Assembly (NCBI RefSeq): GCF_900109995.1 | Contig: NZ_FOCB01000006.1 | Location: 186,001-250,000 of the forward strand | Direction of reading: 5' to 3' | Length of the DNA: 64,000 nt | Source of the DNA: Pseudomonas sp. ok272 | GTDB taxonomy: Bacteria > Pseudomonadota > Gammaproteobacteria > Pseudomonadales > Pseudomonadaceae | In this document: piece by piece, positions 10,710 to 18,969 of the stretch | How the letters are laid out: every line of letters begins with the position of its first letter | Position numbering within the stretch: the first letter of the stretch is position 1 | The notes under the pieces: model-generated | What the model was told of the DNA's origin: nothing | The model's database searches: none | What the model saw: only the letters and a program-made list of their open reading frames with translations | Program-made: the position numbers and the translations under genes

Positions 10710-11975
10710 TCAGTTGCTCTTCACCGCATACTCGGGCTTCTTGTCGTTGCCCGGGATGTACGGGCTCCACGGCTGGGCGCGGATCGGGCCTTCGGTCTGC
10801 CACACCACATTGAACTGACCGTCGCCCTGGATCTCGCCGATCATCACGGGCTTGTGCAGGTGGTGGTTGGTCTTGTCCATGGTCAGGGTGTAGCCCGACG
10901 GCGCGGCGAAGGTCTGCCCGGCCAGGGCTGCGCGGACGTTGTCGACGTCGGTGGACTGGGCTTTCTCGGCGGCCTGCGCCCACAGGTGGATGCCGACATA
11001 GGTGGCTTCCATCGGGTCGTTGGTCACCGCCTTGTCGGCGCCCGGCAGGTTGTGTTGCTGGGCGTAGGCTTTCCAGTCGGCGACGAACTTCTGGTTGACC
11101 GGGTTCTCCACCGATTGGAAGTAGTTCCACGCCGCCAGGTTGCCCACCAGCGGCTGGGTGTCGATGCCGCGCAGCTCTTCTTCGCCGACCGAGAACGCCA
11201 TCACGGGTACGTCGGTGGCTTTCAGGTCCTGGTTGGCCAGTTCCTTGTAGAACGGCACGTTGGAGTCGCCATTGACCGTGGAGATGACGGCGGTCTTGCC
11301 ACCGGCCGAGAACTTCTTGATGTTGGCGACGATGGTTTGATAGTCGCTATGGCCGAACGGGGTGTAGACCTCTTCGATGTCCTTGTCGGCCACGCCCTTG
11401 GCGTGCAGGAACGAACGCAGGATCTTGTTGGTGGTGCGCGGGTAGACGTAGTCAGTGCCCAGCAGGAAGAAGCGCTTGGCGCTGCCGCCTTCCTCGCTCA
11501 TCAAGTATTCCACGGCCGGGATCGCTTGCTGGTTCGGCGCGGCGCCGGTGTAGAAGACGTTGGGTGACAGTTCTTCACCCTCGTATTGCACCGGGTAGAA
11601 CAGCAGGCCATTGAGCTCTTCGAACACCGGCAGCACCGACTTGCGCGACACCGAGGTCCAGCAGCCAAACACCACCGCGACCTTGTCCTGGGTCAGCAAC
11701 TGTCGGCTCTTTTCCGCGAACAGCGGCCAGTTCGACGCCGGGTCCACCACCACCGCCTCCAGTTGCTTGCCGTTGACCCCGCCCTTGGCGTTGATCTCAT
11801 CGATGGTCATCAGCGCGATGTCTTTGAGCGAGGTCTCGGAGATCGCCATGGTCCCGGACAGGGAATGCAGGATGCCGACCTTGATGGTCTCGGCGGCCTG
11901 GGCAGTCCAGGTCATGCCCATCGCGGCAACGCCTGCCGTGAGTGTGAAAGCCTTGATCAAGCTGCGACGCTTCAT
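10710..11975 (-). CDS. urtA: Urea ABC transporter substrate-binding protein UrtA
   Basis: 421 aa periplasmic type-I binding protein. The N-terminus MKRRSLIKAFTLTAGVAAMGM...AQAAE is an export signal (RR-containing, Ala-x-Ala cleavage). It is followed by ETIKVGILHSLSGTMAISE, the hallmark of the urea/short-chain amide receptors. It captures urea for the UrtBCDE importer. A GGAG ribosome site lies eight bases before the ATG, and a sigma-54 promoter is centred about 75 bases upstream, so it heads the urtABCDE-ure run. Confidence 0.96.
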   Translation of the reverse strand: MKRRSLIKAFTLTAGVAAMGMTWTAQAAETIKVGILHSLSGTMAISETSLKDIALMTIDEINAKGGVNGKQLEAVVVDPASNWPLFAEKSRQLLTQDKVAVVFGCWTSVSRKSVLPVFEELNGLLFYPVQYEGEELSPNVFYTGAAPNQQAIPAVEYLMSEEGGSAKRFFLLGTDYVYPRTTNKILRSFLHAKGVADKDIEEVYTPFGHSDYQTIVANIKKFSAGGKTAVISTVNGDSNVPFYKELANQDLKATDVPVMAFSVGEEELRGIDTQPLVGNLAAWNYFQSVENPVNQKFVADWKAYAQQHNLPGADKAVTNDPMEATYVGIHLWAQAAEKAQSTDVDNVRAALAGQTFAAPSGYTLTMDKTNHHLHKPVMIGEIQGDGQFNVVWQTEGPIRAQPWSPYIPGNDKKPEYAVKSN

Positions 11976-12040
11976 TGTGCGATCTCCATGAACATTAGAA
12001 TTTTTTTGGGTAGGCAGATGCGGACGACTGAAGGGGCTTT

Positions 12041-12056
12041 AGCAAGGGTTGTGCCC
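12041..12056 (-). promoter_or_regulatory. Sigma-54 (RpoN) promoter of the urt-ure operon
   Basis: Read on the minus strand the sequence is GGGCACAACCCTTGCT, matching the RpoN consensus TGGCAC-N5-TTGC(A/T) at every core position except the first, with correct GG(-24)/GC(-12) spacing. Transcription would start near 12030, leaving a ~55-base leader before urtA. RpoN promoters of this class are activated under nitrogen limitation by NtrC. A possible NtrC half-site (GCGCACCAT, plus strand) lies near 12109-12117, but no full palindrome is evident. Confidence 0.8.
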
Positions 12057-12200
12057 GGTTGGGCAAACGGCGGGAAATATCAGGCCAGGGCGGCTGCGCC
12101 CGGGGAGGGCGCACCATGAGGGGACGTATCGGGGGCGTGGGTGCGGGCGGGTGCTTCAGATTAGGGCGTGGGGCGAGTCATGAGCCAAGACCCCAACACG

Positions 12201-12355
12201 GTGGGGCTTGCCCGCAAAGAAGCCGGAACATTCAACATCAATGTTGACTGTGCTGACGCCATCGCGAGCAAGCCCGCTCCCACAGAGCCCTGGGTTGAGT
12301 CCGTAGGAGCGAGGCATCCGGGCCTGACACCGGAGGTGTGTTTGCCGTGGACCCG
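12201..12355. repeat. Degenerate REP pair plus copy of the urtE-urtD repeat flank
   Basis: 12201-12283 is a decayed REP doublet (left arm GTGGGGCTTGCCCGCAAA, right arm ATCGCGAGCAAGCCCGCTCCCAC). 12290-12355 closely resembles sequence beside the variant doublet at 6871-7020: CTGGGTTGAG(T/C)CCGTAGGAGCGAGGC is followed directly by ATCCGGGCCTGACAC, whereas near 6.9 kb a whole REP doublet body stands between these two blocks. The rest of the 11976-12381 gap holds only the urtA promoter region. Confidence 0.75.
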
Positions 12356-12381
12356 AGTGGGGTTAGATGGGCACTGCTGGA

Positions 12382-12804
12382 TCAATCCTTAATGCAGTGC
12401 TCCATGCCATGACCGCCGCCTTCATATTCAGGGCCGTAATAGTATTTGCTGAAGGACACTTTGCCTTCGGGTGTTGAACTGATCTTCGCAATGCCCACGC
12501 CATAGTCCTTGTATGCCGGATCGGTATGGGCGAAGTAGACCGCCAGGGACTTCAAGTGTTCGGCGGCGAACCCGTTATAGAGTGAGCTGTCGGCCAGGGT
12601 CAGGGTAAAACCGTAAGCGCCATATTCTCCGGTACTTTGTTCAGGAACCAGTTTCATATCAACCGTGCCCTTGTACTCGCCGATATGGCTGTCCATCCCA
12701 GTGCAGGTATAGCGGCCGCTGTAGTCCTGGCCGGTAAACGGCGGCTGGAGGGCCCAGGCGGGCGCCGAAATAAACGCGAGGGACGCGATGAGTTTCTTCA
12801 GCAT
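12382..12804 (-). CDS. Small secreted protein of unknown function
   Basis: 140 aa. The ATG at 12804 follows an AGAGGT ribosome site and starts a clear Sec signal (MLKKLIASLAFISAPAWA); an in-frame extension to 12876 lacks one. The mature part begins LQPPFTGQDYSGRYTCTGMD and ends in an aromatic, glycine-rich tail (SKYYYGPEYEGGGHGMEHC). Two cysteines, one near each end, could form a disulfide. It resembles uncharacterised secreted proteins conserved in proteobacteria, but I cannot assign a function. It has its own promoter space on both sides and is not obviously linked to the copper genes. Confidence 0.75.
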   Translation of the reverse strand: MLKKLIASLAFISAPAWALQPPFTGQDYSGRYTCTGMDSHIGEYKGTVDMKLVPEQSTGEYGAYGFTLTLADSSLYNGFAAEHLKSLAVYFAHTDPAYKDYGVGIAKISSTPEGKVSFSKYYYGPEYEGGGHGMEHCIKD

Positions 12805-13028
12805 AGTGACCTCTGTTGTTTTTGTAGGAAGTGCATTGAATAGTGTGTAGGAGATAAAACTACTTACTGTTTCCAAATGGAACTAAGTGCTCTATTCGGG
12901 GCGTGGGCAGTATGGGTTTTATAGGTCGGACTATTCAGCGCTAACTTAAAACAAAACTTTTCAAGGTGCCGTCGATATCAAGCGTGGCAGCGGCCGGTAT
13001 AGCGCTCACTGCCTTTTGCTTAGTTGTT

Positions 13029-14411
13029 TCAGGATGCAGCGGACGCGGATTTGGCCCGTCGAGCCAGGCGCGACAGCAGCCATCGGTCCAGCAACCCGAC
13101 CACGATCAACGACGCGCCGACCAAGGGGAATACGACGGCCAGGGCCAGCATGATCACCACCCCGGCTTTCCAGGTGGGCAGGTCATGGCGCAGCGGCGGG
13201 ATGCCGAACGTGCCCTGGGGGCGACGCTTGAACCAGATCACCACGCCACTGACGGCGCTGAACAGGATCATCAGGCAGATCAGCAGCACGATGATCTGGT
13301 TGACGGTGCCGAACATCTTGCCTTCGTGGAGCATCACCCCCACTTCGGTGGCGCGGGCAACGTTGCCGTACTGCTCCCAGCGCACGTCGGCCAGGACCTT
13401 GCCGCTGTACTGATCGACATGCAGCGTGGCGTCGTTGCGGGGATCATCGGCGAACACGGCGACGGTGAACACGCCGCTGGCGGTGGTCGGGAACGTGATG
13501 CTGTAGCCGCGCTCGACGTTGCCTCGCTGGGCGATGTCTTGCACCGCTTGCAGGCGGATGGCCGGTGCTGCCGGCGCCGTGCTGGCGGGGGTGTGGCCCC
13601 GGTGTTCGGCGTGGTCGCCCGACATCGGCAGCGGGGTGTTTTCCAGCGCCCACGGCACGGTCTGGCGGGTGGCGGTGTTGAGGCTGCGGGCCGACTGATC
13701 GGAGAGCGGCACGTCGGTCCACATCGCGACCGGGAACTGGTTCCAGACGGCGGCGTATTGCTTGCCCCAGAACCCGGTCCAGGTCATGCCGCTGAGCAAC
13801 ATCACCAGCAACAGTGCGGCGCCCCAGAACCCGGTGACGGTATGCAGGTCGCGCCACAGCGCCCGCCCGCGGGTGTGCCAGCGGGGCCAGAGAATGCCGG
13901 CACCGCCCTTGCCGCGCGGCCACCACAGGTACACGCCCGACACCACCAGGACGATGCCCCAGCCGGCGGCCAACTCGATCAGGCGATCACCGAGGGTGCC
14001 GATCATCAACTCGCCGTGCAGGGCACGGGCGATGGCTTGCAGGTTGTCCTTGGCATCCTGCTCGCCGAGGACGTCGCCCTGGTACGGGTCGATGAACACG
14101 TTGAGCTCGCGTCCGCCATCGCTCAGCACAAACTGCGCGCTGCGCTCGGCACTCACCGCAGGCAAGTATTGGCTGACCTTGCCGTTGGGGTAGGCGTGTT
14201 CGACCCGGCGCAGCAGGGTGTCGGCATCGAGGGTGTGATGACCGGGTTGCACGTTCAGCAAGCTGCCGTACATCAGCGGGTCGAGCTGTGGCTTGAACAG
14301 GTAAATGATCCCGGTCAGGGCCAGCATCACCATGAACGGGGCGACGAACAGCCCGGCGTAGAAATGCCAGCGCCAGGCCAGGTTGTAGAAGTTCGGTGTG
14401 GGGTGTTTCAT
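13029..14411 (-). CDS. PepSY-associated transmembrane protein of the copper cluster
   Basis: 460 aa inner-membrane protein of the PiuB/PepSY_TM family: first helix WRWHFYAGLFVAPFMVMLALTGIIY, a middle helix near residues 148-168 (ELAAGWGIVLVVSGVYLWWP), another at LLLVMLLSGMTWTGFWG, and paired C-terminal helices (IIVLLICLMILFSAVSGVVIW; AGVVIMLALAVVFPLVGASL). A His-rich periplasmic stretch (MSGDHAEHRGHTPAS) suits metal binding. Such proteins often accompany TonB-dependent receptors, possibly as reductases or metal-release factors. It lies directly downstream of the oprC-type receptor across a REP doublet, so it is likely the last gene of the copper operon. Confidence 0.88.
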   Translation of the reverse strand: MKHPTPNFYNLAWRWHFYAGLFVAPFMVMLALTGIIYLFKPQLDPLMYGSLLNVQPGHHTLDADTLLRRVEHAYPNGKVSQYLPAVSAERSAQFVLSDGGRELNVFIDPYQGDVLGEQDAKDNLQAIARALHGELMIGTLGDRLIELAAGWGIVLVVSGVYLWWPRGKGGAGILWPRWHTRGRALWRDLHTVTGFWGAALLLVMLLSGMTWTGFWGKQYAAVWNQFPVAMWTDVPLSDQSARSLNTATRQTVPWALENTPLPMSGDHAEHRGHTPASTAPAAPAIRLQAVQDIAQRGNVERGYSITFPTTASGVFTVAVFADDPRNDATLHVDQYSGKVLADVRWEQYGNVARATEVGVMLHEGKMFGTVNQIIVLLICLMILFSAVSGVVIWFKRRPQGTFGIPPLRHDLPTWKAGVVIMLALAVVFPLVGASLIVVGLLDRWLLSRLARRAKSASAAS

Positions 14412-14453
14412 CAGGTGCTCCGCAGGGCATGGATCGGTGTTGTGGAAGCCCTT

Positions 14454-14541
14454 GTGGGAGCGAGCCTGCTCGCGAAAGCGCTGTATCCATCAACAGGGAT
14501 GTTGAATGTGATGACCGCTTCGCGAGCAGGCTCGCTCCCAC
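14454..14541. repeat. REP doublet between oprC and the PepSY gene
   Basis: Inverted pair GTGGGAGCGAGCCTGCTCGCGAA and TTCGCGAGCAGGCTCGCTCCCAC. The internal CCTGC/GCAGG change differs from the GCTTGC type but is compensated in both arms, so hairpin pairing is preserved. Confidence 0.9.
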
Positions 14542-14554
14542 AGGACGGTGCTCG

Positions 14555-16687
14555 TTAGAAGCTCATGTCGACCTTGGTCCAGAACGTACGCCCCGGCTCG
14601 TTGATCGCTTGCGGGTCATTGGCCGGGTAGCCGAACCCAGCGTTGCCGGCCAGGTTCAGGTGCTCGGCGTAGGCCTTGGCGAACAGGTTGTCGACGCCGC
14701 TGCTGACCTTCCAATGCTTGTCGATGCGATACGCGCCATTGAGGGAGAACACGCCGAAGCCCGGGCTCTTGTCGTAGTCCTTGCCGACCACGTTGCCCTT
14801 GTTCGGGTCGATGCGGTTTTGCGCCGCGACCACTCGCCACAAGGCGCCGGTGCTCCAGTTGTCCTGGCTGTAGGTCAAGCCCAGGCGCGCATCCAGCGGC
14901 GGCATTTGCGGCAGCGCGCTGTCGTGGGTGGTGTCCTTGCCCCAGGCATAGGCCAGTGTCGCGTCGGCCTTCCACTGGGCGCTCAGGTTGTAGGCCGCCC
15001 CCAGTTCGCCGCCCATGATCCGCGCGTTGATGTTTTCCGCGCGCGAGGTGCTCATGCCCATCCTCGTCGGGGTGTAGTCGAAGAGGATGTAGTCGTGGAT
15101 TTCACCGACGTAGGCCGAAACCCAGGCTTCGAGGTCGCGGGTCTTGTATTGCAGGCCGACGTCGAGCTGGGTGGTTTTCTCCGGCTTGATCGCGTCGAAG
15201 GTGTTGAGCGAACCGGCCGGGCCGGACTTGGGCGAGAACAGCTCCCAGTAATCGGGGAAGCGTTCGGCATGGCCCAGGCCCGCGTACAGGGTGGCCGGGC
15301 TGTCGGCCAGGTCGTGCTCGTAGCGCAGGAAGCCGCTGGGCAGGGTGTCGACGCGGGTGTCGTCGGCAGTCGGATTGGGTCTGCTCATCATCCCGTTGCC
15401 GAGGGTCTGCCGATAATCCTTGGCCGCGGCGCGGTCCAGGCGGGCCCCGCTGATCAGGCGATCCCGGTCGGCGGCGTACCAGGTCAGTTCGCCGAACACG
15501 CCGTAGTTGTGGAAGTCGGCGTCCTGGGTGCGCGGTACATCCTTGTAGGTGTCCACGCCCATGGCGCTGCGCTGGCGATGTTCGTTGGTCTGCGCGTCGA
15601 GGCCGCTGATCAGTTGCAGGTCGACCCAGCGCCAGGTGGCCTTGACCCGGGCGCCGAGGGTGCGACGGTCGACGTTGGAGGCCATGGGACCGGCCATCAT
15701 CCCGGTGCCCGACGGCGTGCGCAGGGTGTAGTTGTCCATCACATGATCGGCGTAGTTGTAGTAGACCTGGGCTTCGAGTTTCTCCAGCACGTCGCTGAGG
15801 TTCGACTGCTCGAAACGCAGGCCCAGGCTTTCACGCAGGAACTGCGAACCGTCCATGCCGCGTCCGGCGTAGCGGGCTTGCCCATCGCCTTTGCCCGCCG
15901 TCAGTTCGAGCAGGGTGTCGGGGGTGGGGGTCCAGCCGAGGGCGACATCGCCGTTCCATTTGTCATAGCGCGACGGCACGGTGTCGTAGTTGCCGTCGCG
16001 GTAGTCATCGGCGTGGGCGGTGTTGCCAATCACCCGCACGTAGCCTCGGGGGCCACCGGCTGCGGCGTCCACGACCTTGTCGAAACGACCGTTGGAGCCC
16101 CCCAGGACGCTGGCGTTCACCCGGGCGCCAAGTTCACCGAAGTGCTCGGGCTCGCGATCGAACAACACCGTGCCGGCCGAGGCGCCGGGGCCCCAGAGCA
16201 CGGTTTGCGGGCCCTTGATCACGGTCAGCGTGTCGTAGGTCTCGGGCGAGATGTAGGAGGTTGGCGCGTCCATCCGACCGGGGCAGGCGCCGAGCAGCAT
16301 GCTGCCATTGGTGAGGATGTTCAGCCGCGAACCGAACATGCCGCGCAGCACCGGGTCACCGTTGGTGCCGCCGTTGCGCACCAGGGCAAAGCCGGGAATG
16401 GTCTTCAAGTAGTCGCCCCCGTCGCTGGCCGGCACCGGTTGGCGCGGGTCCTTGGGGTTGGTGACGATGGTCAGCGGCGAACTCGGGGCGATGGCGGTGA
16501 TCACCGTCGGGCTCAGTTCCTGGGTGTGCTGGCCAGGGTCGGCCGAGGAATCGTCCCCATAGGCCAGCGGTGCAAGCAGGGCGCCGCACAGTACGGCGCT
16601 GGCGTGCTTGAGGCGAACGCGCAGTGCGCTCGGGGCAAAGGATGCCTGAGCAGCGCTCAGGCGAGTGTCAGCAGAAAACCTGGACAT
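14555..16687 (-). CDS. oprC: TonB-dependent copper receptor, OprC type
   Basis: 710 aa outer-membrane receptor: an N-terminal signal region, a TonB-box-like segment (SPTVITAIAPSSPLT), a plug domain (GGDYLKTIPGFALVRNGG; GDPVLRGMFGSRLNILTNG) and a beta-barrel ending in aromatic Phe (WTKVDMSF). The Met/Cys-containing plug stretch LLGACPGRMDAPTSYI and later Met-rich loops (GTGMMAGPMASN; MGMSTSRAEN) fit copper binding in the OprC/NosA family. Upstream genes encode DUF2946 proteins and a PCu(A)C copper chaperone, which supports copper as the substrate. Confidence 0.93.
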   Translation of the reverse strand: MSRFSADTRLSAAQASFAPSALRVRLKHASAVLCGALLAPLAYGDDSSADPGQHTQELSPTVITAIAPSSPLTIVTNPKDPRQPVPASDGGDYLKTIPGFALVRNGGTNGDPVLRGMFGSRLNILTNGSMLLGACPGRMDAPTSYISPETYDTLTVIKGPQTVLWGPGASAGTVLFDREPEHFGELGARVNASVLGGSNGRFDKVVDAAAGGPRGYVRVIGNTAHADDYRDGNYDTVPSRYDKWNGDVALGWTPTPDTLLELTAGKGDGQARYAGRGMDGSQFLRESLGLRFEQSNLSDVLEKLEAQVYYNYADHVMDNYTLRTPSGTGMMAGPMASNVDRRTLGARVKATWRWVDLQLISGLDAQTNEHRQRSAMGVDTYKDVPRTQDADFHNYGVFGELTWYAADRDRLISGARLDRAAAKDYRQTLGNGMMSRPNPTADDTRVDTLPSGFLRYEHDLADSPATLYAGLGHAERFPDYWELFSPKSGPAGSLNTFDAIKPEKTTQLDVGLQYKTRDLEAWVSAYVGEIHDYILFDYTPTRMGMSTSRAENINARIMGGELGAAYNLSAQWKADATLAYAWGKDTTHDSALPQMPPLDARLGLTYSQDNWSTGALWRVVAAQNRIDPNKGNVVGKDYDKSPGFGVFSLNGAYRIDKHWKVSSGVDNLFAKAYAEHLNLAGNAGFGYPANDPQAINEPGRTFWTKVDMSF

Positions 16688-16779
16688 AAAGGTTCCATCA
16701 GTCAGTCGTCAACACACGGCCAGCAGCCTGTGGCTGTCGTTCTCAACAGTCGGCCGTGTCAGTGGGGTGGAGGGGGTGT

Positions 16780-17232
16780 TTACGCGACGATGGGTGGGGC
16801 GCGGGAGCGGGCGCCGGGGAAGACGGTTTGCCGGGCGTGGCCCAGGTGGGGGGAGGCGCCGATGAAAGGCTGCCCGGGCGGTGTGGCGAAGGTCGCCAGG
16901 GACAGGCCGCCGGGCAGTGCCGGGCAACTGAAGAGCAGGCTGCAGTAGCCGCACTTTTCCCAGAGGGCATGGTGATCGGTCTGGGGTGGGCAGTGTTCGG
17001 CGGCCGGCGCGTCATGTCCGGCATGGGCGCTGGCCGGCATGCCCATGTCCAGGCTCATCGACAGGGTCGCGGACAGGGGCGCGCGCTGACCCATCGGCAT
17101 CGACTGAGAGATCAGTGGACCGATAAAGATCATCAGCATGGCGAACAGGCTGACCCAACTGCCGCGGGCGACCGTCAATGAGGTCCTGCGCGCAACTGGG
17201 CGCTTGACGCCGGGTGAGCGCGGGGCGTTCAC
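16780..17232 (-). CDS. DUF2946 protein of the copper cluster
   Basis: 150 aa, GTG start. One N-terminal hydrophobic segment (WVSLFAMLMIFIGPLISQSMPM) leads into a Met/His/Cys-rich region: MDMGMP, SAHAGHD, and the DUF2946 core HALWEKCGYCSLLF. These residues favour periplasmic Cu(I)/Cu(II) handling. It lies between the PCu(A)C chaperone (18 bases upstream) and the receptor gene. The function of DUF2946 is not established; its repeated association with copper receptors is the main clue. Confidence 0.83.
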   Translation of the reverse strand: MNAPRSPGVKRPVARRTSLTVARGSWVSLFAMLMIFIGPLISQSMPMGQRAPLSATLSMSLDMGMPASAHAGHDAPAAEHCPPQTDHHALWEKCGYCSLLFSCPALPGGLSLATFATPPGQPFIGASPHLGHARQTVFPGARSRAPPIVA

Positions 17233-17250
17233 GGGTGTTTCAGGGCCGGC

Positions 17251-17730
17251 TTAGTGAGCGTGCTGGGGCGCTTCGCTGGCGCTGGGGGCTTGCTTTTGCA
17301 CGGCCACCTCAACGGTCACATTGCCGGCTTTCTCGAAGTGCAGGGTCAGCGGGAACCGCTGGCCGTCGCGTAGCAGGCTGCGGTCTTTGAGCTCCAGCAG
17401 CATCACGTGATAGGCCATCGGTGCGAAGGTGAGCTCGCCGCCGGCGGGGACCTCGACGCTGGCGACCTGTTGCATCTTCATCAGGTCGCCTTGCATCACG
17501 TGTTCGTGCAGTTGGGCAATGCCAGCGATGGGGGATGTCACGCTGAGCAGGCGGTCGTCGGCCTGGCCGGCGTTGTGGATCACGAAGTACGCGGCCACGG
17601 TGGGGGCATTGGGAGGCAGTTCCTGGGACCACGGATGGGCGATTTGCAGCTCGCCGACGCTGTATTCGTGGGCAGTGGCAAAGCAGGCAGGCAACAGCAG
17701 CGCGGCCAGGACGATGAGGTGCTTCAACAT
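17251..17730 (-). CDS. Periplasmic copper chaperone PCu(A)C
   Basis: 159 aa. The ATG at 17730 has GGAGAA before it and begins a Sec signal (MLKHLIVLAALLLPACFATAHE). The mature domain is a DUF461/PCu(A)C cupredoxin-like fold with the metal motif H-x(n)-M-x21-H-x-M represented by LHEHVMQGDLMKMQQV and MAYHVMLLEL. Proteins of this family deliver Cu(I) in the periplasm, for example to cytochrome oxidase CuA sites. A longer in-frame extension to 17949 lies inside the upstream DUF2946 gene and lacks a signal peptide. Confidence 0.93.
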   Translation of the reverse strand: MLKHLIVLAALLLPACFATAHEYSVGELQIAHPWSQELPPNAPTVAAYFVIHNAGQADDRLLSVTSPIAGIAQLHEHVMQGDLMKMQQVASVEVPAGGELTFAPMAYHVMLLELKDRSLLRDGQRFPLTLHFEKAGNVTVEVAVQKQAPSASEAPQHAH

Positions 17731-17777
17731 GGCAATTCTCCGGAGTGATTGAAAGCGCAGTTCAGGTGCGAATCGAA

Positions 17778-18179
17778 TCAGGCCAGGGGAGAAGCGCGAG
17801 GATTGAGGCTGGGCCATAGCTGGCGCGGCGTGGGGCTGGCGAGGCTGGGGGGCAGCAGGCTTTGCTGGCGTTGGAGGTGGGCCACGTACAACTGCGGCAC
17901 ATGCGCGGGCAAGGCCACCAAGGGCGCGGAGCCCGAGCAGCACCAGCAATGCTGCATGGTGGAATGATCATCGTTCGAGGGGGCGTTCTGCTCAAGCTTA
18001 CCCAGGGAAATCGCCACCATCTTGGTGCCACTGGACGTACAGAAACTGCCCCACAACACCTGCTCGCCCGACGCCGAACTGGCCGCCTGGGCCATCGCAC
18101 CGGACAACGGCATGGCGAGCATATTGAACAGCACTGCGAAGCAGGCGATCCAGGCCAATGCGAGCCGTTGTCGGGACAT
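17778..18179 (-). CDS. DUF2946 protein, first gene of the copper cluster
   Basis: 133 aa with an N-terminal hydrophobic signal or anchor (LALAWIACFAVLFNMLAMPLSG) and the cysteine cluster HCWCCSGSAP at about residues 80-89, the DUF2946 signature. It is a divergent paralogue of the protein at 16780-17232. Being first in the cluster (DUF2946, PCu(A)C, DUF2946, oprC, PepSY), it lies just behind a palindromic candidate operator. Confidence 0.83.
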   Translation of the reverse strand: MSRQRLALAWIACFAVLFNMLAMPLSGAMAQAASSASGEQVLWGSFCTSSGTKMVAISLGKLEQNAPSNDDHSTMQHCWCCSGSAPLVALPAHVPQLYVAHLQRQQSLLPPSLASPTPRQLWPSLNPRASPLA

Positions 18180-18202
18180 GGGACATATCCGGTGGGGTGG
18201 AT

Positions 18203-18228
18203 GATCAGGTGGGGTATTTAGCCTGATC
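18203..18228 (-). promoter_or_regulatory. Inverted repeat upstream of the copper cluster
   Basis: Perfect 7-bp arms GATCAGG and CCTGATC with a 12-base A/T-containing centre. It stands 24 bases before the ATG of the first DUF2946 gene and overlaps a poor -10-like TAAATA on the minus strand. It could bind a copper- or metal-responsive repressor, but it matches no operator I can name with confidence. Confidence 0.4.
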
Positions 18229-18292
18229 GGGTGGGAGAAGTAAAAAGACGGCGTGCGGTGTGGTGTCGCACGCAGCCCAAACCGTTCTGTTG

Positions 18293-18616
18293 TCAGTGCG
18301 CAGGTACGGCATGCACCTGTATATCCACACCGAGCGTGGTTCGTATCACTGCAAATATAGCCGCCAGGTTATCCATGCTCGGGTTGCCCTTGGCGGACAG
18401 CATTCGATGCAGGCTCTTGCTGGGTTTTGATGTTTCCTTGGCCAGCTCCTCGAAGCCGACGGTGGCGTTGATCAAGTCGCGAAGAATGATGCGAGCCATC
18501 TCCGGTTCTCCATTGAGGAACAGCGTAGCAGCTTCATCCAACAAACCTTGGGCAAACTCAGGGTCGCGCTGAGCGCGCTCGGCAATCGTATGCTTGTAGC
18601 TTCGAGTGAGAGCCAT
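18293..18616 (-). CDS. Addiction-module antidote protein (HigA-like antitoxin)
   Basis: 107 aa. It matches the probable addiction module antidote family (TIGR02684): FAQGLLDEAATLFLNGEPEMARIILRDLINATVGFEELAKETSKPSKSLHRMLSAKGNPSM. The central part is a lambda-repressor-like helix-turn-helix. It neutralises the toxin encoded nine bases upstream and would autorepress the pair. Toxin-first order is typical of HigBA-type systems. Confidence 0.9.
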   Translation of the reverse strand: MALTRSYKHTIAERAQRDPEFAQGLLDEAATLFLNGEPEMARIILRDLINATVGFEELAKETSKPSKSLHRMLSAKGNPSMDNLAAIFAVIRTTLGVDIQVHAVPAH

Positions 18617-18625
18617 TGCCTTACC

Positions 18626-18955
18626 TTATATTCCTTTCAGCCTTTTCCTGGCGCGAAATTCGGCCAAGAGTATTTTTGCCTGTTTGATGTCCCTCTTCTG
18701 AGTGGACTTGTTGCCGCCCCCAAACAGAATGATCAGGCGCTTACCTTCCTGCACCAGGTAGATTCTGTAGCCCGGTCCCCAGTTGATGCGGTACTCACCA
18801 AGGCCGTCAAACCATTTGATGTTGGATGTGTTTCCCATCTCCAGCCGCATCAGTGCGCTGGACACCTTCACGGCCGCCTGTGTGTCCAGGGTGTTGAACC
18901 AGCGTGCGAATGGACGTGTGTCGTTGTCCTGAAGGTATTCTTCGAGTGAGATCAC
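18626..18955 (-). CDS. Addiction-module toxin (RelE/HigB superfamily)
   Basis: 109 aa from the GTG at 18955, which has AGGG six bases before it; a TTG at 18976 would add seven residues but has no ribosome site. The RelE-like core is clear: RPFARWFNTLDTQAAVKVSSALMRLEMGN, then RINWGPGYRIYLVQEGKRLIILFGGGNKSTQKRDIKQA, as in TIGR02683 killer proteins. These are usually mRNA-cleaving toxins. It pairs with the antidote gene immediately downstream. Confidence 0.88.
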   Translation of the reverse strand: MISLEEYLQDNDTRPFARWFNTLDTQAAVKVSSALMRLEMGNTSNIKWFDGLGEYRINWGPGYRIYLVQEGKRLIILFGGGNKSTQKRDIKQAKILLAEFRARKRLKGI

Positions 18956-18969
18956 GGACGGCCCTGAAG

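Noticed and set aside
14396..16948. 850-codon open frame on the plus strand opposite oprC
   Set aside because: Antisense artefact crossing a REP repeat; the minus strand encodes a complete TonB-dependent receptor.
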